Assembly: GCF_034044635.1 (NCBI RefSeq) | Contig: NZ_JAXCLX010000001.1 | Coordinates: 2,294,001 to 2,358,000 of the forward strand | Source: Dongia rigui | Lineage (GTDB): Bacteria; Pseudomonadota; Alphaproteobacteria; Dongiales; Dongiaceae | DNA: 64,000 nt | Direction of reading: 5' to 3' | Shown here: positions 25,429 through 31,532 of the stretch, piece by piece | Position numbering within the stretch: position 1 is the stretch's first letter | How the letters are laid out: every line of letters begins with the position of its first letter | Program-made: the position numbers and the translations under genes | The notes under the pieces: model-generated | What the model was told of the DNA's origin: nothing | Seen by the model: only the letters and a program-made list of their open reading frames with translations | The model's database searches: none

Positions 25429-25977
25429 TTAGGGCCGCATCACCGCTTCGTCCAGCCACAATTCATGGAAATGCTCCGGCGCGCTGGCATTGAATTCGTA
25501 ATAGGCCAGCAGCACCAGATGCGAAACGCGCAGCTGGTCGTCGGAGAGCGGCAGCCCGAGACGCCGCACGCGGCGCGACAGGCGCGGCTGAATCATGGCT
25601 GCGGCATCAAGAAAATGCCCGACACCGTCATCGGCCATGCGGCCCAGGGCATGGAAGATGCGCGATGAATAGATGCCCCAATCCATCTCCTCGAGATAGA
25701 GCCCATTGAGGCTGCGGCCATAGATGCGCTCCACCTGGGTCCCGGCGAGGCGCACGCGCAGGCGGCGCGCGGTGGGATCCAAAGGCTGCTCGATCTCGAT
25801 GATCCAGATATTGGGCAGCAGTGCGGCGATATCGCCGGGGTCGATGTCGCCGCGCGACGCCCAGCGCCGCGTGCCCCGTTTCGACGTCACATGGGCAAGG
25901 AGCCGGCCAAAGCGCGGATCTGCCGCCAGGCCCGCCTGATCACGGATATCGCTCACGGTTGGCAAATCGGGACTCAC
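25429..25977 (-). CDS. PAS_5 family protein
   Basis: A 182-residue protein of the alphaproteobacterial PAS_5 (PF07310-like) type. The marker segment is DIAALLPNIWIIEIEQPLD followed by LRVRLAGTQVERIYGRSLNGLYLEEMDW, a PAS-like core with no kinase, cyclase or DNA-binding part attached. It lies first in a transcript with moaD and moaE. A sensory role is suggested by the fold, but no output domain is visible and no ligand is known. A second protein of this type is encoded at 48345-48857. Confidence 0.8.
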   Translation of the reverse strand: MSPDLPTVSDIRDQAGLAADPRFGRLLAHVTSKRGTRRWASRGDIDPGDIAALLPNIWIIEIEQPLDPTARRLRVRLAGTQVERIYGRSLNGLYLEEMDWGIYSSRIFHALGRMADDGVGHFLDAAAMIQPRLSRRVRRLGLPLSDDQLRVSHLVLLAYYEFNASAPEHFHELWLDEAVMRP

Positions 25978-26029
25978 CTCGCTAGGTTGGCCACATCAGC
26001 ACACAGCCGACGGGCAAAGGCAGGTCCAC

Positions 26030-26380
26030 ATGTCGATCATCATCTACCACAACCCCAAATGCAGCACGTCCCGCAAGGTCCTCGACTGGCTGACCGAAAA
26101 GGGCCATGCGCCCAAGGTGGTCGAGTATCTGAAGACGCCGCCCGACGTGGCAATACTGAAGAAAATCCTGGTGGCGATGGGGGGTGCGGCGCCGGCCGAT
26201 ATATTGCGCCGCAAGGGCGATGCCTATGAGGCGCTGGGCGACGTCACCAGGCTGACGCCCGATCAACTCATCGCCAAGATGGTCGCAGAACCTGTCCTGA
26301 TTGAGCGCCCCATCGTCGTCAACGGCAAACGCGCCGTGCTCTGCCGCCCGCCGGAGAAGGTCTGGGATTTGGTCGACTAG
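26030..26380 (+). CDS. arsC: ArsC family (arsenate reductase-like) protein
   Basis: A 116-residue thioredoxin-fold protein of the glutaredoxin-dependent ArsC group. The catalytic Cys is in YHNPKCSTSRKVLDWL (residue about 11), and the supporting Arg is in LIERPIVVNGKRAVLCRPPEK, as in plasmid ArsC. So arsenate reduction with glutathione and glutaredoxin is plausible. Chromosomal relatives such as YfgD-like proteins share these motifs and may have other thiol roles. No ars operon genes are nearby. It is divergent from the PAS_5 gene and is followed by a palindromic repeat. Confidence 0.85.
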   Translation: MSIIIYHNPKCSTSRKVLDWLTEKGHAPKVVEYLKTPPDVAILKKILVAMGGAAPADILRRKGDAYEALGDVTRLTPDQLIAKMVAEPVLIERPIVVNGKRAVLCRPPEKVWDLVD

Positions 26381-26403
26381 TCGGCGTTTCGTTCGGATAA
26401 GAG

Positions 26404-26525
26404 CCCCCTCTCCCTAACCCTCCCCCACGTTGGGGGGAGGGAGTTCATCGAGCGTGCTGAGTTGCCGGCGATAAACTGGCTCTAATCCCCTCCCCCCAAC
26501 GTGGGGGAGGGTTAGGGAGAGGGGG
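26404..26525. repeat. Paired palindromic repeat (BIME-like), family A copy 3
   Basis: Left arm CCCCCTCTCCCTAACCCTCC (continuing to about 26442) and right arm its near-perfect reverse complement ending GGGTTAGGGAGAGGGGG. Each half has its own hairpin around CCCCCACGTTGGGGG. It lies between convergent genes. Confidence 0.92.
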
Positions 26526-26541
26526 AGTTGAGACGAAGACT

Positions 26542-26958
26542 CTAGGCCGCTTTCTCTCCCGGCACGCGGTCCGGCAGCAGGAAGACTGTGCGCGCCAGCG
26601 GGTGCTGTAACCTCTCGCGCGAATAATGCTGCGACAATGCGGTGCCGTCGAAGAGATCGGCATGGCGCAAGGCGAAACCTTCCCAACGGATGCCTACAGA
26701 TTCTGTAGCGAGGCGCTCATTAATGAGGGTCATGAAGGCGCAAGTGATGGTCTCGTGATAGAGCCCGTCCTTGCCGATCGCGGCGGCGAAGCGCTGGATC
26801 GCATGACGCATGGCGCCCAGCGCTGCGGCGAAGTCGTGGCGCTGCAAATAAAGAAACCCGGCGCGCAAATGGGCCGCATGATTGAATGCCGCCGGATCGA
26901 TGCGGCAACTCTCCAGCGCCGCCAGGAAATCGTCGTCGGTCATTGCATCGGCGCTCAT
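26542..26958 (-). CDS. Unknown protein with FNHAAHLR and YHETIT motifs
   Basis: A 138-residue cytoplasmic protein. The start at 26958 is fixed by a 4-bp overlap (ATGA) with the upstream gene. Two sequence blocks look functional: FNHAAHLRAGFLYLQRHDFA and KDGLYHETITCAFMTLINER. Paired His residues in the first and a His-Glu in the second could bind a metal, but this is inference. The rest is helical. I have seen similar unnamed proteins of this size in Proteobacteria and know no function. Its coupling to a ribbon-helix-helix gene suggests joint control. Confidence 0.72.
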   Translation of the reverse strand: MSADAMTDDDFLAALESCRIDPAAFNHAAHLRAGFLYLQRHDFAAALGAMRHAIQRFAAAIGKDGLYHETITCAFMTLINERLATESVGIRWEGFALRHADLFDGTALSQHYSRERLQHPLARTVFLLPDRVPGEKAA

Positions 26959-27203
26959 CTCGACTTCTCTTTCAGCTTGTGGCTGGCGGCCGCCGTCAGC
27001 GTCAGGCCGTAGACCTTTTTCAATTCGGCGATCTGCTTCACCGTTGCCGGTTCGAAGGCGCACTTTCCCTCAAAAGCATGCAGCGCCATCCCTTCGATGA
27101 GATCGCCGAGCGACATGTCCTTCAACTCGGCCACGGCCTTCAAAACCTTCAGCAGCCGCTTCTCCAGCCGCACGCCGGTCTGTACGCGTTCGATGGTTTC
27201 CAT
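26955..27203 (-). CDS. Small ribbon-helix-helix type protein
   Basis: An 82-residue basic protein. The N-terminal segment METIERVQTGVRLEKRLLKV followed by LKAVAELKDMSLGDLIEGMALHAF has the strand-helix-helix pattern of ribbon-helix-helix DNA-binding proteins, where alternate residues of the first strand read the major groove. A second helical part (FEPATVKQIAELKKVYGL) follows. Just upstream of the ATG lie repeats that could be its operator. It overlaps the unknown gene downstream by 4 bp. The pair is not a recognisable toxin-antitoxin module because the partner does not resemble any toxin family I know. Confidence 0.65.
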   Translation of the reverse strand: METIERVQTGVRLEKRLLKVLKAVAELKDMSLGDLIEGMALHAFEGKCAFEPATVKQIAELKKVYGLTLTAAASHKLKEKSR

Positions 27204-27217
27204 GGATGGGATCTCGA

Positions 27218-27249
27218 TGTACGAATGTTACTCATGTACCAAGGTAACA
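27218..27249. promoter_or_regulatory. Possible operator of the ribbon-helix-helix gene
   Basis: Two ATGTAC repeats (27218-27223 and 27234-27239, 16 bp apart) interleave with an inverted pair TGTTAC (27226-27231) and GTAACA (27244-27249). The cluster lies 15 bp upstream of the start codon. Ribbon-helix-helix proteins often bind tandem short repeats of this kind. Confidence 0.5.
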
Positions 27250-27302
27250 TATTTGAGTCAAGTGAATGGCGGCGGGATCGATAGCGGAAAGCTGGTTAGC
27301 GC

Positions 27303-28061
27303 CTACCGGATCACCAGCCCGCCATCGACATGGATCACCTGGCCGGTGATGTAGCGGGCGCCGGGGGAGCAGAGGAAGGCGATTGTGGCGGCCACGTCGG
27401 CGGGTTGGCCCTTATGGCCCATGGGGATGCGCGCAGTCAGCTTCGGCCATTGATCAGCGGAGACGGCCTTACCTTCCGCATGCCGGTCCTTCTCGATGAG
27501 GCCGGGAGCAATGGCGTTGACCGTCGCACCATCGGGGGCGAGTTGCAGGGCCAATGATTTCACCATCGTCTCCAGCGCTGCCTTGGCCGAGGCACTGGCG
27601 GGGAAGTTGAGATAGCCCGGCAGGAAGAGATGCGCGTTATGGGTCGAGATGGCAACGATGCGGCCGCGCGCACCCGCCGATTTGAGATGCGGCAAGGCGG
27701 CGGTGGTGAGCGCAAAGAAGCCACCGGCGATGACGGCATGGGTGTAATCAAGCTCGTCGCGCGTCAATTCGCCGATGAGCGGGCGCAAGGGGAAGCCGGC
27801 ATTGGCAATGAGGATGTCGAGGCCGCCGAAGGCTTCGATCGCTTGTGCGACGAGTTGCGCGCCGGTTTCGCGCTGGGCGAGGTCACCCATGGCGAGCACC
27901 GTGCGTGTGCCGGCGGCTTCGATTTCGGCGGCGACCTGTTCAAGACCTGCGCGGTTGCTCTTGGTGTGCAGCAGAATCTGCACATCTGCGCCTGCCAGCG
28001 CCCGCGCCGTGGCGGCACCGATGCCGGAGGCGGCACCGGTGATGAGAATGGAACGGGTCAT
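27303..28061 (-). CDS. SDR-family oxidoreductase with altered active site
   Basis: A 252-residue short-chain dehydrogenase/reductase. The cofactor loop SILITGAASGIGAATARAL (TGxxxGxG), the LAMGDLAQ strand and the ILIANAGFPLRP (NAG) motif are normal, and the C-terminal TARIPMGHKGQPADVAATIAFLCSPGARYITGQVIHVDGG is typical. But the YxxxK catalytic pair is broken. The segment reads YLNFPASASAKAALE, so Phe stands where Tyr is expected and the lysine is displaced by about three residues, or Ser occupies the K-4 position. ATG 28061 starts at the first strand. Enzyme activity is doubtful. Upstream longer starts are unlikely. Confidence 0.85.
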   Translation of the reverse strand: MTRSILITGAASGIGAATARALAGADVQILLHTKSNRAGLEQVAAEIEAAGTRTVLAMGDLAQRETGAQLVAQAIEAFGGLDILIANAGFPLRPLIGELTRDELDYTHAVIAGGFFALTTAALPHLKSAGARGRIVAISTHNAHLFLPGYLNFPASASAKAALETMVKSLALQLAPDGATVNAIAPGLIEKDRHAEGKAVSADQWPKLTARIPMGHKGQPADVAATIAFLCSPGARYITGQVIHVDGGLVIR

Positions 28062-28138
28062 GGTCGTGATGCTCTCACTTAGAGTCAGGCCGGGGAATGT
28101 AGGGTGAGTATGCCCGGATAGGAAGCGACGAAACCACT

Positions 28139-28170
28139 CCGTCATGGTCGGCCTTCGCCGACCATGACGG
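28139..28170. repeat. Single palindromic half-repeat, family B copy 3
   Basis: A perfect inverted repeat, CCGTCATGGTCGGC and GCCGACCATGACGG around TTCG. It lacks the second half seen in other family B copies. It lies between the SDR gene start and the histidine kinase stop. Confidence 0.8.
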
Positions 28171-28196
28171 TAAAAAGGCCCCAGCGAGGCGCTCCT

Positions 28197-29405
28197 CTAC
28201 CGCACCTTGGGGATGGTCAGGGTCACGGTGGTGCCGACATTGGGTGTCGACTGGATGTCGAGCTTGCCGCCATGGAGTTTCACCAGGCTGTCGACGATGG
28301 GCAAGCCAAGGCCAGTGCCGGTTTGCGCATAGGGGCTGTCGGTGGGGACCTGGCCGAAGGGTTGCAGCGCCACTTTGACCTGGTCCGGCGTCATGCCGAT
28401 GCCGGAATCGGCCACGTCGATGACGATGTTGCCCTGCGCCTGATGCGCCGTGATCATCACGGTGCCGCCGGCCAGGGTGAACTTGATGGCGTTGCTGACG
28501 AGATTGACCACCATCTGGCGCAGGCGCCGGCGGTCGGCCACCAGCGACAAGGGCGAACGGCCGAGATCGACCACCAGCTGCACGCCGCGCTTCTCGGCGA
28601 TGGGGGTCATCAGCTGGACCGAACTGTTGATGAGTTCCTTGAGCTCGATCGGCTCCAGGCTCAGCTGCATCTCGCCGGCTTCGACCTTGGAAAGGTCGAG
28701 GATGTCGTTGATGAGTTCGAGAAGATGCGTGCCCGCCTGGTTGATGTTGCGGGCGTAATCCTCATACCGCGCGGTGCCGTCGGCGCCGAAGACGCGGCCG
28801 GCGATCACTTCGGAAAAGCCGAGGATGGCATTCAAGGGCGAGCGCAATTCATGGCTCATGCGCGCCAGGAAATCGCTCTTGGCGCGGCTGGCGGTAATCG
28901 CCACCTGGCGCTGGCGCTTCAGTTCGTGGTTGAGCTGGGCGGTGGAGGCCGCCTGCACGCGCAGCTGTTCGGTCGCCTGGGCCAGCTGCACCTCGCGCTC
29001 CTTCTGCGCCGAGATGTCGACGATGGAGGCAACGAGCGCGTCGGCCCCTTCATATTTGGTGGCGCGGCCGGACAGGAGGCCCCAGAAGCGACGGCCGGTG
29101 AAGCTTTGAAACTCGATCTCGAAATTCTGGATCGAGCCGTCGCGCCGCAGGCGCTGAATGAGCTCGCCGCGCAGATTGGCGTCGGCATAGAGATGATCGG
29201 TGCGGTGACCCGCCGGCAGGTCGGCCGGGCGCTCGAACAGCGCCTTGGCGGCCGCGTTGGCAAAGAGGATGTCGGTGGTCGCCAGATGCGTGATGACGAT
29301 CGGCGTCGCAATGACGTCGAGCAGCGCGGCATCCGCCGCCGACATTGCCGCCCCTTGCCGCGCCGCATCAGGCTGCATGCTGGTATCCAAGCTGGAACAG
29401 GCCAA
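28197..29405 (-). CDS. Soluble PAS-domain sensor histidine kinase
   Basis: A protein of about 402 residues without membrane helices. A PAS domain spans about residues 25-130 (VIATPIVITHLATTDILFAN ... DISAQKEREVQL), then a short coiled coil. The phosphoacceptor H is in SDFLARMSHELRSPLNAILG, and the ATPase domain has NLVSNAIKFT (N box), DSGIGM (G1) and GTGLGL (G2). All catalytic parts are intact. No response regulator is adjacent, so its partner is unknown. The start may be the ATG at 29378 instead of 29405. It is divergent from the cobalamin riboswitch operon with a gap of about 200 bp; a link is not shown. Confidence 0.9.
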   Translation of the reverse strand: MACSSLDTSMQPDAARQGAAMSAADAALLDVIATPIVITHLATTDILFANAAAKALFERPADLPAGHRTDHLYADANLRGELIQRLRRDGSIQNFEIEFQSFTGRRFWGLLSGRATKYEGADALVASIVDISAQKEREVQLAQATEQLRVQAASTAQLNHELKRQRQVAITASRAKSDFLARMSHELRSPLNAILGFSEVIAGRVFGADGTARYEDYARNINQAGTHLLELINDILDLSKVEAGEMQLSLEPIELKELINSSVQLMTPIAEKRGVQLVVDLGRSPLSLVADRRRLRQMVVNLVSNAIKFTLAGGTVMITAHQAQGNIVIDVADSGIGMTPDQVKVALQPFGQVPTDSPYAQTGTGLGLPIVDSLVKLHGGKLDIQSTPNVGTTVTLTIPKVR

Positions 29406-29476
29406 GAGTGATCCATCCTGTGGCCGGGCAGATCCCGGCCGTCGTTTTCAAACGTTCGAAACTATGTGCCAGCAGA

Positions 29477-29505
29477 TTGACACTTGGTGAATAATGAGAG
29501 GTAAA
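29477..29505 (+). promoter_or_regulatory. Possible promoter of the cob riboswitch transcript
   Basis: A consensus TTGACA (29477-29482) lies in an AT-rich stretch about 130 bp before the riboswitch. GGTAAA 17 bp downstream is a poor -10 box, so only the -35 element is convincing. Confidence 0.3.
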
Positions 29506-29607
29506 GAGGTGAAATCAATCATCATACGATTGTGTAATTTTATCCGAAATCCTTGTGCCTGATGTCCCAGGGCGAGGCTGGGTTTCTGCTGGCCAAGCCC
29601 CGCCGCT

Positions 29608-29797
29608 TTGAGTAGGTTGCCGCCAACCGCAAAGAGGGAAGCCGGTGAAACGCCAATCTGGCGACATTCCGGCGCTGCCCCCGCAACTGTAGGATCGTTA
29701 TCCCAATCGTTAACTGGGATGCGGCGGATGAAAGAGCCACTGGCCGGTGCGGCTGGGAAGGCCATCCGCTGGAATACGGTCGAGTCAGGAGACCTCG
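29608..29797 (+). ncRNA. Cobalamin (B12) riboswitch
   Basis: The leader of the cobU operon has the cobalamin riboswitch elements in order: GGGAAGCCGGTGAAACGCC (about 29636-29654), GGCGCTGCCCCCGCAACTGT (the B12 box region, 29671-29690), GCTGGGAAGGCC and GAGTCAGGAGACC (29782-29794). When adenosylcobalamin binds, this element usually blocks translation or transcription of downstream genes. Here the GACCTCGG at its 3' edge is repeated near the ribosome binding site, and an ACCTC/GAGGT hairpin can hold the GGAGG in its loop. So control at translation initiation is likely. Confidence 0.95.
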
Positions 29798-29846
29798 GCG
29801 GCCGCTTCGTAACGGCAACGACCTCGGAGGGAGGTTTCGCGCCATC

Positions 29847-30407
29847 ATGGCTCGATCCTTGTCACAAGGCGCCGGTCCCACCGGCATCATCACCCCGCTG
29901 CCTGCCATCACCTTGGTGCTGGGCGGGGCGCGTTCGGGCAAAAGCCTCTATGCCGAGGAAGTCCTCGACCGGCATACGGGTGCCCGTACCTATGTCGCCA
30001 CCGCCGAGATCCGTGATGCCGAAATGGCGGCGCGGGTGCAGTTCCACCGCGACCGCCGCGACCCGGATTGGCGCCTGGTCGAGGAGCCCATGGCCCTGGC
30101 CCAAACGATCGTGGCGGAAACAGAGAAGGGGGCGGCGGTTCTGGTCGATTGCCTGACGCTGTGGCTCACCAATGTATTGCTGGCGGAAAAAGACGTGCCG
30201 GCGGAGATCGACGCGCTGGAGGCAGCGCTCGGCCAATGCGGCGGCCCGCTCATTTTCGTCGCCAATGAAGTGGGCCTCGGCATTGTGCCGGGCAACAAGC
30301 TGGCGCGCGACTTCCGCGATCACGCGGGGCGTCTCAACCAGCGCATCGCAGCGCGCGCCGACCACGTGCTGTTCGTCGCGGCCGGCCTGCCGCTCATACT
30401 GAAGTGA
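29847..30407 (+). CDS. cobU: Bifunctional adenosylcobinamide kinase/phosphate guanylyltransferase
   Basis: CobU (CobP in Pseudomonas denitrificans) phosphorylates adenosylcobinamide and adds GMP to give AdoCbi-GDP, before the lower-ligand base is attached. The 186-residue protein has the P-loop GGARSGKSLYAEE at about residues 26-38, then TYVATAEIRDAEMAARVQFHRDRR and the VDCLTLWLTNVL and FVANEVGLGIVPGN blocks, all family signatures. The N-terminus is about 15 residues longer than usual, and a non-ATG start nearer the P-loop is possible. It is the first gene under the cobalamin riboswitch. Confidence 0.95.
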   Translation: MARSLSQGAGPTGIITPLPAITLVLGGARSGKSLYAEEVLDRHTGARTYVATAEIRDAEMAARVQFHRDRRDPDWRLVEEPMALAQTIVAETEKGAAVLVDCLTLWLTNVLLAEKDVPAEIDALEAALGQCGGPLIFVANEVGLGIVPGNKLARDFRDHAGRLNQRIAARADHVLFVAAGLPLILK

Positions 30408-30456
30408 CGCGCGGGTCGCCGCGCGGTTTGAAATAAGAGCCGATAAGGATCATGCA

Positions 30457-31527
30457 ATGACTGTCGCTTCCAACGCTGCTGGTGCCACTGGTAAGATTCC
30501 GGGCGGCAAGATTCCGGCCACCATCGTCACGGGCTTCCTCGGTGCCGGCAAGACCAGCCTGATCCAGCATCTTCTCAAGAATGCCGGCGGCAAGCGCCTG
30601 GCGCTCATCATCAACGAATTCGGCGAGCTTGGCGTCGACGGCGAGATCGTCAAGGGCTGCAAGATCGAAGGCTGCCCGGATGAAAACATCGTCGAGCTGG
30701 CCAATGGCTGTATCTGCTGCACGGTGGCCGACGATTTTCTGCCGACCATGAAGGCGCTGCTCGACCGCGCCAACCCGCCCGACCATATCGTCATCGAGAC
30801 CTCGGGCCTGGCACTCCCGAAGCCGCTGGTGAAGGCCTTCAACTGGCCGGAGATTCGCACGCGCGTCACCGTCGACGGTGTCGTCGCCGTGGTCGACGGG
30901 CCGGCGGTGGCGGCCGGCCGCTTTGCCGACAATCCGGATGCGGTCGATGCGCTGCGGAAATCGGATGACGGGCTCGATCATGAAAGCCCGTTGGCGGAAC
31001 TCTTTGAAGACCAGATCAATTGTGCCGATCTCATCATCGTCAACAAGGCGGACCAGATGACGGGGGGCGAGCATGAAGCGGCCCAGGCCCATATCATCAA
31101 GGAATTGCAGCGCCCGGCGAAGATGATCACGGCGCGTTTCGGCGAGGTTGATCCGCGCGTGCTGCTGGGGCTGGATGCGGCGGCCGAAGCCGATCTCAGC
31201 GCGCGGCCCTCGCATCATGAGCTGGAGGGCGAGGATCACAATCATGACGATTTCGAAAGCTTCCAGGTCGAGATCGGCGAACTCGCCGAGCCACAGCAAT
31301 TGCTGGCCAAGCTGGTGCCGGCCATCGAAGCCCACGATATTCTGCGCGTGAAAGGCTTCCTTGCCGTGGCGGGGAAGGACATGCGCCTGGTGCTGCAGGG
31401 TGTCGGCAACCGCCTGCAGCATTATTACGACCGGCCGCTGGAAGCGCATGAAGGGCGCAAGGGCCGCATCGTCGTGATCGGCCTCAAGGGCCTCGACCGC
31501 GCTGCGATCACGGCTGCGCTCGCCTAA
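30457..31527 (+). CDS. cobW: Cobalamin biosynthesis GTPase CobW
   Basis: CobW is a G3E-family metal-handling GTPase thought to deliver cobalt to the CobNST chelatase. The 356-residue protein has the P-loop TGFLGAGKTSLIQHLL (residues about 25-40), the metal-binding CxCC in NGCICCTVADDF (about 87-92), an ETSGLALPKPL switch region and an ADLIIVNKADQM NKxD motif. A His/Asp-rich loop (SHHELEGEDHNHDD fragment) may hold metal. It lies 49 bp after cobU and 5 bp before cobN, which supports the chaperone role by position. Confidence 0.96.
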   Translation: MTVASNAAGATGKIPGGKIPATIVTGFLGAGKTSLIQHLLKNAGGKRLALIINEFGELGVDGEIVKGCKIEGCPDENIVELANGCICCTVADDFLPTMKALLDRANPPDHIVIETSGLALPKPLVKAFNWPEIRTRVTVDGVVAVVDGPAVAAGRFADNPDAVDALRKSDDGLDHESPLAELFEDQINCADLIIVNKADQMTGGEHEAAQAHIIKELQRPAKMITARFGEVDPRVLLGLDAAAEADLSARPSHHELEGEDHNHDDFESFQVEIGELAEPQQLLAKLVPAIEAHDILRVKGFLAVAGKDMRLVLQGVGNRLQHYYDRPLEAHEGRKGRIVVIGLKGLDRAAITAALA

Positions 31528-31532
31528 AACCC

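Noticed and set aside
26542-27203. Toxin-antitoxin pair
   Set aside because: The ribbon-helix-helix gene fits an antitoxin, but the 138-residue partner has no toxin motif that I know, and it lies downstream with different features.
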